Positions 1 to 9,472 are shown, counted from the stretch's first letter. The stretch: 64,000 bases of DNA from Paenibacillus sp. E222 (GCF_013401555.1 NZ_CP058552.1:124001-188000); one strand, 5' to 3'. Translations and numbers: made by a program. The notes: generated by a model from the letters alone, not told the origin.

Positions 1-109
1 CCGGGGGTAAGAGAGATCGAAAGGTTTTCTGTCTGTGTAGTTCCTGAGTGTCAAATCAAGTATGGTCTGCAATCGGAGTGGCCAAGTGTAATCTCGTTGC
101 ACTCCATAT

Positions 110-1879
110 TTATTTCATTGACTCAGATAGCTCTGTGAAAATAACACCCAGCGCATAGGCGCCAGCATCCGGGTATCCGAGACTGCGATCACCAACAGCA
201 CCCGCGCGGCCCATGCGTGCCACAATGTCTTCTGTTTTCTTCGCGCCTTCTACCGCGGCTTCAGCACCTTTGGCAAACGCCGTTTGGAAGTTATCTCCAG
301 ACTTCGCACTTTGCGTCCATGAATCTGCACAAGGAACAAGTGCGTCAATTAATGTCTTGTCACCTACAACGGCACCACGTCCGAAGGAGCGCTCCCCTGT
401 AGATTGAATGCCTTGTACTGCCGCCTGCATCATGTCAGCGAACTCTGCAACGTTCAATTGCTGCTTGTCCCCAACGGCTTTGCCTGCCGCCCGGAATGCC
501 GAACCCCAGATTGGACCGGAGGCACCGCCGCAGTATTCCATAATGACAAGAGAGCATGCATCGAGGAATGAACCGATATTCTTTTTCTCTTCATTCAAGA
601 TATGGTTCCATTCACGCTTGAGCTGTCTGAAGCCCTTTGCTACGCTCATGCCAAAGTCGCCGTCACCCGCATGGGAATCCAGTTCACAGAACGGTACTTC
701 GTTCTTAATGATGATCTCACTCATCTTATCGATCAGGTAGACGATATTTTCCAGGGAGAATTGATTGTTGTTGATTACAGCAGAAGATGCAGGTGTCTCC
801 ACTTCATAGGATACTGGCGCATCTTCAGTCACGACGGCTTCCAACGCTTCGGAATATGTCACTTGTGCTACTGGAGGACCAGTCACTTTGAAAGCAGGTG
901 TATCACTTTCCTTAAACAACAACGTTTTCAGTTCATCGTCCAGTTTCAGGATGGTTACCGATGCGCCTGCCATATCGATGCTCGTCATGTAATTGCCAAC
1001 AAACGTAGTGGCTACATTCAGTCCTGAATGCTGTGCCAGCTCACGCTGAACCGAGTTGTTGAGCAGATAGAGCTCCTGCAACGGTGTAGCGCCAAAGCCA
1101 TTGACGAGCACAGCAATCTCAGCAGAAGCATCGTTGTCCAGCTTCATATCTGCAAGCAGCGCTTCAACCATGCGTCCTGCAAGCTCATCCGCAGATACCA
1201 ATTTCTCGCGGCGAATACCTGGCTCACCATGAATGCCCACACCGAATTCCATCTCATCTTCAGCGATTTCAAATGTCGGTGTTCCTTTGGCAGGTACGGT
1301 ACAGGATGTGAATCCAAATCCGATGCTGCGTACGTTCAGGGCTGCTTTCTCAGCAACGGATTTCACCTCTGCCAGACTGCGGCCTTCTTCGGCAGCGGCA
1401 CCAGCGATTTTGTGAACCAGTACAGTTCCGGCAACGCCGCGGCGTCCTACCGTATACAAACTGTCTTGAACAGCAATATCATCCTCAACCCGTACATATT
1501 GCACGTCAATGCCATCTTCCTCGGCAAGATGCGCCGCGTTCTTGAAGTTCATCATATCTCCGCTGTAGTTTTTGATAATCAGCAGCGTGCCCTTCTTGCT
1601 AGCTGTGGCCTTGATCGCCTGATATACCTGAATCTGGGAAGGAGATGCGAATACATCTCCGCAGACCGCAGCATCCAGCATGCCTTTGCCAACGTAACCC
1701 GCATGAGCAGGTTCATGACCACTACCGCCGCCACTGATGAGGCTGACTTTATCCCCATTAATCTCTCTGCGTTTAATGACCTTATATTTTTTCAAAAATT
1801 CAAGCTCCGGGTGCGCCAGCGCAATTCCGTTGCACATTTCCATGACAACATTTTCAGCCTGATTGATGATTTTTTTCAT
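110..1879 (-). CDS. dhaK: Single-chain ATP-dependent dihydroxyacetone kinase (DhaK-DhaL fusion)
   Basis: This 589-residue protein phosphorylates dihydroxyacetone to dihydroxyacetone phosphate in the cytoplasm. The N-terminal DhaK half has GGGSGHEP at about residues 50-57 and the HGEPG motif whose His217 should bind the substrate covalently as a hemiaminal. The C-terminal DhaL half starts near residue 375 and carries DSHAGDGDFG at about 401-410, whose acidic residues bind Mg-ATP. Having both halves on one chain, in the order K then L, points to the ATP-dependent type and not the PTS-dependent DhaKLM type. The start lies behind GGGAGG and directly abuts the stop codon of the upstream glycerol dehydrogenase, so the two are probably co-translated. 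Together they convert glycerol to dihydroxyacetone phosphate. No phosphotransfer DhaM gene is visible nearby. Confidence 0.93.
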   Translation of the reverse strand: MKKIINQAENVVMEMCNGIALAHPELEFLKKYKVIKRREINGDKVSLISGGGSGHEPAHAGYVGKGMLDAAVCGDVFASPSQIQVYQAIKATASKKGTLLIIKNYSGDMMNFKNAAHLAEEDGIDVQYVRVEDDIAVQDSLYTVGRRGVAGTVLVHKIAGAAAEEGRSLAEVKSVAEKAALNVRSIGFGFTSCTVPAKGTPTFEIAEDEMEFGVGIHGEPGIRREKLVSADELAGRMVEALLADMKLDNDASAEIAVLVNGFGATPLQELYLLNNSVQRELAQHSGLNVATTFVGNYMTSIDMAGASVTILKLDDELKTLLFKESDTPAFKVTGPPVAQVTYSEALEAVVTEDAPVSYEVETPASSAVINNNQFSLENIVYLIDKMSEIIIKNEVPFCELDSHAGDGDFGMSVAKGFRQLKREWNHILNEEKKNIGSFLDACSLVIMEYCGGASGPIWGSAFRAAGKAVGDKQQLNVAEFADMMQAAVQGIQSTGERSFGRGAVVGDKTLIDALVPCADSWTQSAKSGDNFQTAFAKGAEAAVEGAKKTEDIVARMGRAGAVGDRSLGYPDAGAYALGVIFTELSESMK

Positions 1880-3022
1880 TTATTTCGCCTCCCGGCGAGC
1901 TTTTTTGTAGTCCCGTCCCATCCGGTCAGCAGCCGCAATGGCAGCAGCCACTTCAGGAACAGTAATCGGGAACGGCATGGCGTGAATGGATTCTTCCGGA
2001 ATACATGCGATCTCGGCCACCTTCAACAACTCTTCCTGACTAATGGTATCTACACCGATATCCGCCAAGCTTACAGGCAGTCCCACCGCGAGACAGAAGT
2101 CCATGACTTCATGCAGCTCTTCGGTTGGTGCATTTTCAAGGACGAGTTGTGCAATCGTACCGAAGGATACTTTTTCACCGTGGAAGAAGTGATGTGTACC
2201 CTCCAGAACAGTCAAACCGTTGTGGATCGCATGGGCAGCAGCCAGACCGCCACTTTCAAATCCAAGACCAGACAACAGAATGTTGGTCTCAACGATGTTT
2301 TCCAGCGCTTGAGTCACGACGTTGCTGTCACTGGCTACTTTTGCTTTCAATCCATCAGTCAGCAGCATTTCATAACACAGTTTTGCAAGGGCAAGTGCTG
2401 CATTCGTACCTACTGCGGATGGCGTGTATCCTTCACGGGAGCCCATCGGCAGACTTGCGTTCACACGAGAGTACGACTTCGCTGTAGCTCTTGCTTCAAA
2501 GTATGTCGACAATGCATCACCCATACCCGATACGAGGAAACGTGTTGGGGCGTTTGCGATAACCGTTGTGTCCACGAGAACAACACTTGGGCTTTGTTTG
2601 AAATAAGCGTAGTCATCAAAAGCACCTTCCGGCGTGTACAACACAGCCGAGTGACTTGTTGGCGCATCCGTTGCTGCGATGGTAGGACAGATAATCAGCG
2701 CTTCACCTTCTGCCACACATTTGGCTGCGTCGATCGCTTTACCGCCACCAAGACCGATGGTACAATGACATCCTTTTTCCTTCGCGATCTCTTGCAGACG
2801 AGCAACTTCCTCGCGGGAACATTCCCCTTTAAAACCGCTTTCAACAAACGTAATATTGAATTTCTGTGCCGTTGCATCGAGCTTCGCCTTTACACGCTGC
2901 ACATCATCCGGATGTGCGATCAGCAATGCAGATTCACCAAAGGATTTCACAAAGTAACCGAGGTTCAATAATTCGTCTTCGCCTTGCACATATTTCGTTG
3001 GGCTAATAAATGCTTTTCTCAT
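1880..3022 (-). CDS. gldA: Glycerol dehydrogenase, NAD-dependent
   Basis: This 380-residue member of the iron-containing alcohol dehydrogenase superfamily oxidises glycerol to dihydroxyacetone with NAD. The nucleotide-binding GGGKAID sits at about residues 92-98 and TIAATDAPTS near 114-123. The metal ligands expected in GldA are present: Asp169 in GMGD, His264 in AAAHAIHNG and His281 in FHGEK. The ATG start follows GGAGGG. The gene is first in a two-gene operon with dihydroxyacetone kinase, its stop codon touching the kinase start codon. The divergently transcribed PocR/AraC gene is the likely regulator. Substrate assignment as glycerol rests on the kinase partner and the GldA-like motifs. 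Confidence 0.92.
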   Translation of the reverse strand: MRKAFISPTKYVQGEDELLNLGYFVKSFGESALLIAHPDDVQRVKAKLDATAQKFNITFVESGFKGECSREEVARLQEIAKEKGCHCTIGLGGGKAIDAAKCVAEGEALIICPTIAATDAPTSHSAVLYTPEGAFDDYAYFKQSPSVVLVDTTVIANAPTRFLVSGMGDALSTYFEARATAKSYSRVNASLPMGSREGYTPSAVGTNAALALAKLCYEMLLTDGLKAKVASDSNVVTQALENIVETNILLSGLGFESGGLAAAHAIHNGLTVLEGTHHFFHGEKVSFGTIAQLVLENAPTEELHEVMDFCLAVGLPVSLADIGVDTISQEELLKVAEIACIPEESIHAMPFPITVPEVAAAIAAADRMGRDYKKARREAK

Positions 3023-3392
3023 AATGATATAGACCCTCCTATGGATGATATAAGTTAAGTTCGTTTACTGCATAAATGTTCTGCATACCTACAACAAGGG
3101 TACCTGATGTCATTCTTGGATGAACTTATACATTAAATTTTAAATGCTCACAATTAACCTAAATATATACCATGCATGTGAGGTTTACAGTGGACTTTGA
3201 TAACAAATTATTATAATTTGCAATCGTAATTTTTTGCTTTTCAACGGAAACATGGTATCTTATTGTCATGCGATAGGTTAATTTTTGACATCTTCTATAC
3301 ATTACCCGTCATTATCTCATCTTAATATGTACAACTTGCTAACTTTTAACGAACAAAATCTTTCATCAGGTTAGCTATGGAGGGTTCCATTC
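3023..3392. promoter_or_regulatory. Divergent intergenic region between gldA-dhaK and the PocR/AraC gene
   Basis: This 370-base AT-rich stretch contains no plausible gene and must hold the promoters for both divergent units. At 3204-3220 there is a perfect dyad, CAAATTA-TTA-TAATTTG, which could be an operator. A short stretch near 3240-3254 weakly resembles a catabolite-responsive element, but too few positions match to call it. No riboswitch-like fold was recognised. Confidence 0.45.
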
Positions 3393-4424
3393 ATGATTAA
3401 AGAATATCTGCATATCAATAAAATCCTTGATTTGAATAAATGGAAGCGTCTACAGGATTCCCTTGCCACCGTGACCAAGCTGGCTATTCTAACCGTCGAC
3501 TATAAAGGCATTCCCGTAACCAGCCATAGCAGCTGTCAGTCCTTTTGCCAAAATGTTCGCAAAGATCCCGAACTGCTCCCCTACTGCCAGAAATGTGATT
3601 CTCGTGGTGGTCTGGAAGCCGTTCGATTGAACGAGCCTTATGTCTACCTGTGTCATTTCAATATCGTGGATATCGCGATTCCTATCACAATTGATGGGAA
3701 ATATATCGGCGCCGTAATGGCAGGACAAGTTAAGCTCGCTGACCCGGAGAAAGGTACAGAACTGGAACAGATCGTCACGTCCAAGAACGTGCCAATGCAT
3801 GCTGCAAAGCTAAAGGAATTACAGGACGATTATGACCAGCTGCCGGTCATGACCTATGAAGAGGTTGTGAAAATTTCCAACATGCTTTCTTTACTTTGTA
3901 ACTACATTGTGGAGGAAGCACTAAACAAAAATTTGCTGGTGGAAATGTTCGAGAAAGCTTCGGGGCATCAGGAGTCTCTGAATCTGTCTACGATTCTGCC
4001 TGGATACTCCATCCGTAATATTGAGTCGATCAAAAAAGAAATGACCAATGCGATTGCGGATGCCTATCTTAAAAACAGCCCAAGCGATACAGAGAGTTCC
4101 AGCCCGGTGCTCCAACCTGCTTTTGAATATATTCACAGTCACAAGAGTGAGCAAGTCTCACTCAAACAAATGGCCGATCTGTGCCACCTGAGTCCAAGTT
4201 ATTTCAGCAGGCTGTTTGCCAAGGAAACGGGAGAGAACTTCACGACTTATATTGCCCGACTCAAAATCAAATGGGCCAAGCAACTGCTGGAGGTTACGGA
4301 TATGCCCGTATCACAGATCAGTGATGAACTGGGGTTCAATGAATCGGGTTATTTTATCAGAATATTCAAAAAATTCGAGGAGATTACGCCTGCCCTCTAT
4401 CGCAAATACATGCAGGAACAATGA
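3393..4424 (+). CDS. AraC-family regulator with PocR sensory domain
   Basis: This 343-residue regulator has an N-terminal PocR-type ligand-binding domain at about residues 15-175, including the Cys-rich YCQKCDS segment, then YLCHFNIVDIAIPI and a GAVMAGQ motif. PocR domains are proposed to sense small polyols or hydrocarbon derivatives such as glycerol or propanediol. The C-terminus carries two AraC helix-turn-helix motifs at about 240-340, with the usual spacing and the GFNESGYFIRIFKKF signature. The start is set by GGAGGG eight bases upstream. Divergence from gldA-dhaK makes glycerol or dihydroxyacetone a sensible inducer and the glycerol operon the likely target; that link is inference. Confidence 0.88.
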   Translation: MIKEYLHINKILDLNKWKRLQDSLATVTKLAILTVDYKGIPVTSHSSCQSFCQNVRKDPELLPYCQKCDSRGGLEAVRLNEPYVYLCHFNIVDIAIPITIDGKYIGAVMAGQVKLADPEKGTELEQIVTSKNVPMHAAKLKELQDDYDQLPVMTYEEVVKISNMLSLLCNYIVEEALNKNLLVEMFEKASGHQESLNLSTILPGYSIRNIESIKKEMTNAIADAYLKNSPSDTESSSPVLQPAFEYIHSHKSEQVSLKQMADLCHLSPSYFSRLFAKETGENFTTYIARLKIKWAKQLLEVTDMPVSQISDELGFNESGYFIRIFKKFEEITPALYRKYMQEQ

Positions 4425-4564
4425 GCAAGCCTAACTATACGTTTTTGTTACAAGAGAAAACTCAGTGATATCTTTTTCGTATCAAAGATGAGGTTAAAAG
4501 ATATTTCACCTATTAATCTGCCATTGCTACAATGGAGTCCAGATTACTTAGGGAGGCGTCACGA

Positions 4565-5554
4565 ATGGAATATCGCAAATTAGGAAACAGCGGTCTAACC
4601 GTCAGTGAAATTTCACTGGGGAACTGGATTACACATGGAGCACAAGTGGATGATGGAATCGCAAAAGCCTGTGTTCAGGCTGCTTTGGAGGCAGGTATCA
4701 CGACATTTGATACGGCAGACGTCTATTCCAATACCAAGGCAGAAACTGTGTTGGGACATGCTCTTAAGGAGATCCGAAGAGAAAGTATTGAACTGTGCAC
4801 CAAAGTCTGTCATCCAACCGGCTCAGGTCGCAACGACAGAGGACTTTCCCGCAAACATATCATGGAGGCCTGCAACGCTTCATTGCAAAGATTGCAAACC
4901 GATTATATCGACGTCTATTATGCTCACCGTTATGATCCAAATACGCCGCTGGAGGAAACATTCCTTGCATTTGCCGATCTGGTTCGTCAGGGCAAGGTTC
5001 ACTATATTGGAGCTAGCGAATGGACTGCTGCTCAGATTGAAGAGGCTTCCGCATTAGCTAAGGAGCTTCGCGTGCCCTTTATTGCGAGCCAACCACAGTA
5101 TTCAATGTTATGGCGTGTTATTGAGCAGGAAGTTGTGCCAGCAAGTACACAAGCAGGTCTGGGCCACATTACATGGTCTCCCCTGGCTCAGGGCATACTA
5201 TCGGGTAAATATATCCCGCACGAAGCGATCCCAGCCGGATCACGTGCAGCGGCCGAGGCTGGAGCACCCTTTTTCAACAATCTTGCTGGTCGGTGGTTAC
5301 GTGACGACGTTCTGACTGCTGTTCAGCAGCTTATTCCACTCGCGAAAGACATCGGGCTGACGCTCCCTCAACTTGCCGTCGCCTGGGTTCTCCAGCATTC
5401 GTATGTGTCATCCGTCATTATTGGCGCATCTCGTCCAGAACAAGTTCTTGAGAATGTAAAAGCCTCTGGTGTTCAACTGGATCGGGACATCCTGTCCCGC
5501 ATTGATGAAATATTGGGTGAGTGGATTGAAAGAGACCCTGCCAAGACGGGTTAG
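4565..5554 (+). CDS. Aldo/keto reductase
   Basis: This 329-residue NADPH-dependent oxidoreductase belongs to the aldo/keto reductase family, of the type related to voltage-gated potassium channel beta subunits (YghZ/YccK-like). The catalytic tetrad is visible: Asp and Tyr in FDTADVYSNTKAE, Lys in ELCTKV and His in YYAHRYDP. The C-terminal GASRPEQVLENV segment binds the cofactor phosphate. I chose the ATG at 4565 because GGGAGG lies eight bases before it and the family N-terminus MEYRKLGNSGL begins there; a longer reading from 4532 has no such support. It follows the regulator by 140 bases and may be transcribed alone. The physiological substrate cannot be read from sequence. Confidence 0.9.
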   Translation: MEYRKLGNSGLTVSEISLGNWITHGAQVDDGIAKACVQAALEAGITTFDTADVYSNTKAETVLGHALKEIRRESIELCTKVCHPTGSGRNDRGLSRKHIMEACNASLQRLQTDYIDVYYAHRYDPNTPLEETFLAFADLVRQGKVHYIGASEWTAAQIEEASALAKELRVPFIASQPQYSMLWRVIEQEVVPASTQAGLGHITWSPLAQGILSGKYIPHEAIPAGSRAAAEAGAPFFNNLAGRWLRDDVLTAVQQLIPLAKDIGLTLPQLAVAWVLQHSYVSSVIIGASRPEQVLENVKASGVQLDRDILSRIDEILGEWIERDPAKTG

Positions 5555-5751
5555 TAGCTCTTCTTAAACTACTCTAACCATACTATATAAGTTGGACTAA
5601 TCATTTGCACGACAACGGAGAGGACAGAAAAAACCTGAAAAAGCGAAGTTACAAGCTTTCTACAAGAAAGCTGCATCGGAAGCATACGCTTATCCCCAGA
5701 TTTTCCGATTGGAAGGTTGTTCTGTCATCGAAGTGCTAGTGTAAATAATCT

Positions 5752-6651
5752 TTAGCTCAAGTTATATTCCCCTTCAACAATTTCATCTACAATATTCATA
5801 AAACGGGAAATCACTTCCTGATTCATGTCCGTCCGCCATGCCGTGTATAACGGTACGGAGGGCGGACTTTCTATTAGTGGTAGAAATACCACACCCCTCC
5901 GCTCGAACACATCTACTGAAGAAGGAACGATGGAGATGCCCATGCCCGCTGCCACGAGATTCACAATCGTGTACATCTGAATGGCTTCCTGTGTAATACG
6001 AGGATCTACACCATGCTCCCTGCAATAATCCAGAACGAGACGATGAAACGGAGACCCCAGATGCCGCGGGAATAAAATAAAATCTTCGTTCGCCAGCTCT
6101 GTTATGGACACCTGAGTCTGTGAAGCTAAAGGGTGATGGTCTGGCAGCACTGCAAGTAATGTTTCCGTCTGACAGACCCGGAACGACAAATGTCCGTTAT
6201 GATCCGGATACCGCAAAAATCCAATATGGATCTGTCCATCTGCTAGTGCCTGCAATTGTTCGGACGAGGTCATCTCGCGCAACGTAAGTTCAATCTGCGG
6301 GTACGCAGCTCGGAATTTTCTCAGCACATCGACCATAATACTCCCCGAAGCAGAATCCACAAAAGCAACCGTTAAATGTCCAATGATGCCCTGGTCAGCC
6401 TTCTGCGTAAGCTGGATGGAGCGTTCAAGTTGGGCCATGATCAGCCTCGCCTGTTCCAGAAATACGGCACCTGCCGCAGTGAGACGAACCATTTTTTTCG
6501 TGCGTTCCAACAGCTTCACGCCAAGCTCTTCTTCCAGATTCTGAATCTGCTGGCTCAGCGGCGGCTGCGTCATATTTAATTTCTCTGCCGCACGGTGGAA
6601 ATGAAGCTCCTCCGCCACGGTGATAAAGTATCGTAATTTTCGGATATCCAT
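5752..6651 (-). CDS. LysR-family transcriptional regulator
   Basis: This 299-residue protein starts with the classical LysR helix-turn-helix (MDIRKLRYFITVAEELHFHR, then AAEKLNMTQPPLSQQI) and continues with a periplasmic-binding-protein-like effector domain. The start at 6651 gives the standard LysR N-terminus; the upstream extension to 6708 would add 19 non-conserved residues. It lies just downstream of, and on the same strand as, the SUKH-fold gene and is probably co-transcribed. It resembles the CatR/BenM/AlsR branch in length and domain layout, but no target gene is divergently placed, so its regulon is unknown. Confidence 0.88.
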   Translation of the reverse strand: MDIRKLRYFITVAEELHFHRAAEKLNMTQPPLSQQIQNLEEELGVKLLERTKKMVRLTAAGAVFLEQARLIMAQLERSIQLTQKADQGIIGHLTVAFVDSASGSIMVDVLRKFRAAYPQIELTLREMTSSEQLQALADGQIHIGFLRYPDHNGHLSFRVCQTETLLAVLPDHHPLASQTQVSITELANEDFILFPRHLGSPFHRLVLDYCREHGVDPRITQEAIQMYTIVNLVAAGMGISIVPSSVDVFERRGVVFLPLIESPPSVPLYTAWRTDMNQEVISRFMNIVDEIVEGEYNLS

Positions 6652-6683
6652 TCGCCTGATGTACTTCCCTTCTGTCTGACCTC

Positions 6684-7154
6684 TTACTTCATCTGTTCCT
6701 GAACCCAAACGGCTGATTCAGCCAGCATCGTCATTAATTCATTAAAGTCCACGGCTATCTCACGAAGAGGTAGTTCTCCCGCATCGTGGATTAACATCAG
6801 AACCTTGCCAGAATTTTGATCCAGTATAGCAATGCTTCCTTCGCCAAACCCACCAATTGGAAATGGTTGCAACTCAGCGGGCAACTCGTATTCCTTCTCA
6901 TATTCACGGTATACTTCCAGGAACTCGGGATATGCCCAATTCAATTCTTTCACCGAATACACGGCAGGATCGCCGAAGTTGCATGCACCAAATTCAAGCA
7001 AGAGCTCACGATACACTGCGGGCAATTTCACATTAAACTTTTGCTCAAAATCCTCAATGCTTTGTTGCGTTTCAGGAGTACACCCTTCTCCCATGGTTGT
7101 ATTGTATGCTTCCACCAAAAGATCACGAATGGACTCCAAACGTATTGACTCCAC
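6684..7154 (-). CDS. SMI1/KNR4 (SUKH) family protein
   Basis: This 156-residue protein shows the SUKH-fold pattern: an N-terminal helix with IEDFEQKFNVKLPAVYRELL, then an acidic middle and a glycine-rich GGFGEGSIAILD strand region. SUKH proteins are often immunity proteins of contact-dependent or polymorphic toxins, but many standalone copies exist with unknown roles. Translation starts at a GTG behind AAGGAGGAG. The LysR gene follows 32 bases downstream. No toxin gene is next to it in this window, so an immunity role is only a family-based suggestion. Confidence 0.8.
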   Translation of the reverse strand: MESIRLESIRDLLVEAYNTTMGEGCTPETQQSIEDFEQKFNVKLPAVYRELLLEFGACNFGDPAVYSVKELNWAYPEFLEVYREYEKEYELPAELQPFPIGGFGEGSIAILDQNSGKVLMLIHDAGELPLREIAVDFNELMTMLAESAVWVQEQMK

Positions 7155-7307
7155 TTGAACTCCTCCTTATAAATGAAAATCAATGAAATTGTGGTCCACG
7201 AATATGTTCACTATTAACGACGCGATGATACTAGAAGCTGCATTATTGCTGTTATTACTGCATTAAAGTACTTTTCGTCAGCTATCTTTCTTTTCCTGCA
7301 ACAAAAA

Positions 7308-7334
7308 TGCCCTATCCAACAAGTGGATAAGGCA
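7308..7334 (-). terminator. Rho-independent terminator of the threonine aldolase-like gene
   Basis: An 11-bp stem (TGCCTTATCCA pairing with TGGATAGGGCA, one G-U) with a five-base loop is followed on the minus strand by TTTTTG. It lies just after the stop codon at 7354. Confidence 0.8.
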
Positions 7335-7353
7335 GAATTAGCATAGCTTTATT

Positions 7354-8454
7354 TTAGTTCACATGTTTCCGCAGTTCTTCATCCAACCATTGCAGCGCTG
7401 AATGCAGCTTGTCCTTGGGTACATTCTGATAACGATCCCCCGTTGACAATTCAAAGGCACAGCTATGAGCACTGGTCTGCTGCAAGTATGAAGTAAACCC
7501 TAAGCCGAATTGCTGTGTCATGAATGCCAGAATACGCTCCACTTCGGCTTGGGCCAAGGGGAAATGTACGTGAAACATATTGGAGACGGGTACTTCTGGC
7601 AATGTACGTATACCGTGACACGCATTTAACAAGGAAGCAAGTTCTTTCGCCTGCTCATAATAAAGCCCCATTTTGCCAATTCGTTCATTGAAATAATATT
7701 GAGAACTAAGAATATACGGATATAGGCCGATCAGATCGCCGCCGTGCCGACGCTTCCATATTTTCGATTCTTGCATGACATCCGTATCTCCTGCCAATAT
7801 AGCCCCAGCAATTCCTCCAATGCCTTTGTAAAAAGACACGTAGACACTATCGAACAGACTGCAAATCTCGGCGGGTGTCTTCTGATAATAAGGCGTGATT
7901 TCGAACAGGCGTGCCCCGTCCAGATGAAGCTTGATTCCACGTTCACGGCAATAAGCCGAGATTGCTTCCAACTCTTCATAGGCAGGCAATTGTCCACCAA
8001 TCTCGCGTTGAGGCAGTTCAAGCAGCAGGCAGGAAATTTCCTCATTCATCCCCTCTACATCTTCCAATCGAATCAGTCGGTCCTCGTCCGCCAGCAAAAC
8101 GGTTTCAATCTGATGCAGTTCCTTCAGTCCGTCTTCCTCATGGATTTCCAGATGAGATAAAGGATGATAGGCTACCCGCTTGATGCCTTTGCGGTCACAC
8201 CAGATACGTAGCGCAATTTGCTGTGCCATCGTACCACTGGGGAAAAATACAGCCGATTCCTTGCCCAGAACTTCAGCCATCTGCTGCTGGAATTGATCAA
8301 TGATTTTACCGTTGCCGTAATGATCACTATACTGTTCCCCATCCACCTGCTCCAGCGCTTTCTGAAGCACTTTGACTTTACGACTTCCGTGACCGCCTAT
8401 AATAATCTCTGCCTGATTAAAAGCTTCCGCTAATGTTAACTCTGTATTCTTCAA
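7354..8454 (-). CDS. Low-specificity L-threonine aldolase-like PLP enzyme
   Basis: This 366-residue protein is a fold-type I PLP enzyme of the beta-eliminating lyase family that includes threonine aldolase, which cleaves threonine or allo-threonine to glycine and acetaldehyde. Supporting features are AVFFPSGTMAQQIAL near the cofactor phosphate site, LHLDGARLFE with the Asp that binds the pyridine nitrogen, and SFYKGIGGIAG, whose Lys should form the Schiff base. Translation starts at a TTG behind AGGAG at nine bases. It lies six bases downstream of a LysR gene on the same strand, so both probably share one transcript. Substrate specificity is not proven by sequence. Confidence 0.85.
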   Translation of the reverse strand: MKNTELTLAEAFNQAEIIIGGHGSRKVKVLQKALEQVDGEQYSDHYGNGKIIDQFQQQMAEVLGKESAVFFPSGTMAQQIALRIWCDRKGIKRVAYHPLSHLEIHEEDGLKELHQIETVLLADEDRLIRLEDVEGMNEEISCLLLELPQREIGGQLPAYEELEAISAYCRERGIKLHLDGARLFEITPYYQKTPAEICSLFDSVYVSFYKGIGGIAGAILAGDTDVMQESKIWKRRHGGDLIGLYPYILSSQYYFNERIGKMGLYYEQAKELASLLNACHGIRTLPEVPVSNMFHVHFPLAQAEVERILAFMTQQFGLGFTSYLQQTSAHSCAFELSTGDRYQNVPKDKLHSALQWLDEELRKHVN

Positions 8455-8460
8455 GGTTAT

Positions 8461-9336
8461 TTACTCCTTTATTGTCCTGGTTTTTTGGTTCGTTATCATC
8501 TGCACCAATGCACCCAGCGCTCCGTATAGATGCTCACTCCGGGAATGCACAAATCCCACTTCCAACCTGCGGTACGGATCAGGCAAAGATAACACTGTAA
8601 CCTCGCCTCTCCCTTCGGCTTTCGTAACCGAGGATCGTGGGAGCAATGACACACCTATTCCCTCAGATACGCCATTCATAATGGTGTCCAGTGTTCCATA
8701 TTCCGTAACGTTGAGGGTGTGCACACCTTGATCTTTCAAAAAGGCTTCTGCCTGTTCGCGATGAGTACACCCTACTTCAAAGAATAACATGGGTTTACGC
8801 AATAAATCATGCATTTTATGGGTTCCGGGTTCGGCAATCAGCACCAATTCTTCGTCGTACACTTTCATATAGTTCAGCTCAGGGTGATCAATTGGGCCAT
8901 ATATTAAAGCTCCATGCAGCTCATGTTGAATGACCTTCTGATTAAGTTCATGTGTACCCCCTGTAATTAACAAATGCTGAACCTCGGGGTAACATAAACG
9001 GTATTCAGCGAGCAGCGGCGTCAAATAACTGGAGGCTGCGGTCTCAATCGCACCAAGACGAAGCATCCCTGCGGGCGGATGGCCCATTTGCGTTGCCTGT
9101 TCTGCTTCATATAACAAATGTAATATTTTATCCGCATATCCCAGCAAATTCTCACCCGCTGGTGTGAGCGACATGCCCCGGTTGGAGCGATGAAACAGCG
9201 GTACTTGCAGCTGATCCTCCAACTGTTTAATTCGTGTTGTTACATTGGATTGCACATAATTCAGCGCTAATGCTGCCTTGCTGATACTGCCTTCGCGGGC
9301 AACCGCCTGAAATATTTTTAAATCTCCTGCATCCAT
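8461..9336 (-). CDS. LysR-family transcriptional regulator
   Basis: This 291-residue LysR protein begins with MDAGDLKIFQAVAREGSISK and the motif ALNYVQSNVTTRIKQLE, typical of the CysL/YwfK-like branch, followed by an effector-binding domain. It is co-oriented with the threonine aldolase-like gene six bases downstream and divergent from the quinone oxidoreductase gene 136 bases away. Divergent placement makes the oxidoreductase the more likely direct target, with the aldolase possibly part of the same regulon. The effector is unknown. Confidence 0.88.
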   Translation of the reverse strand: MDAGDLKIFQAVAREGSISKAALALNYVQSNVTTRIKQLEDQLQVPLFHRSNRGMSLTPAGENLLGYADKILHLLYEAEQATQMGHPPAGMLRLGAIETAASSYLTPLLAEYRLCYPEVQHLLITGGTHELNQKVIQHELHGALIYGPIDHPELNYMKVYDEELVLIAEPGTHKMHDLLRKPMLFFEVGCTHREQAEAFLKDQGVHTLNVTEYGTLDTIMNGVSEGIGVSLLPRSSVTKAEGRGEVTVLSLPDPYRRLEVGFVHSRSEHLYGALGALVQMITNQKTRTIKE

Positions 9337-9472
9337 GCCCTGATCACCTGCTTGTTATCTATGATCTGAATTGATACTGACATTCATTTTTGTTCATTTT
9401 ACGTGAATCTGCCCCATCTGTACAATGAGGCTCAGTAGTGAAGTTTTTTATACACAAGGAGGATTTTTGAAA

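Noticed and set aside
602-1027. 141-codon plus-strand frame within dhaK
   Set aside because: It is antisense to a clear kinase gene, has unusual composition and no ribosome site.
3240-3254. Catabolite-responsive element in front of gldA
   Set aside because: The sequence matches too few positions of the consensus.
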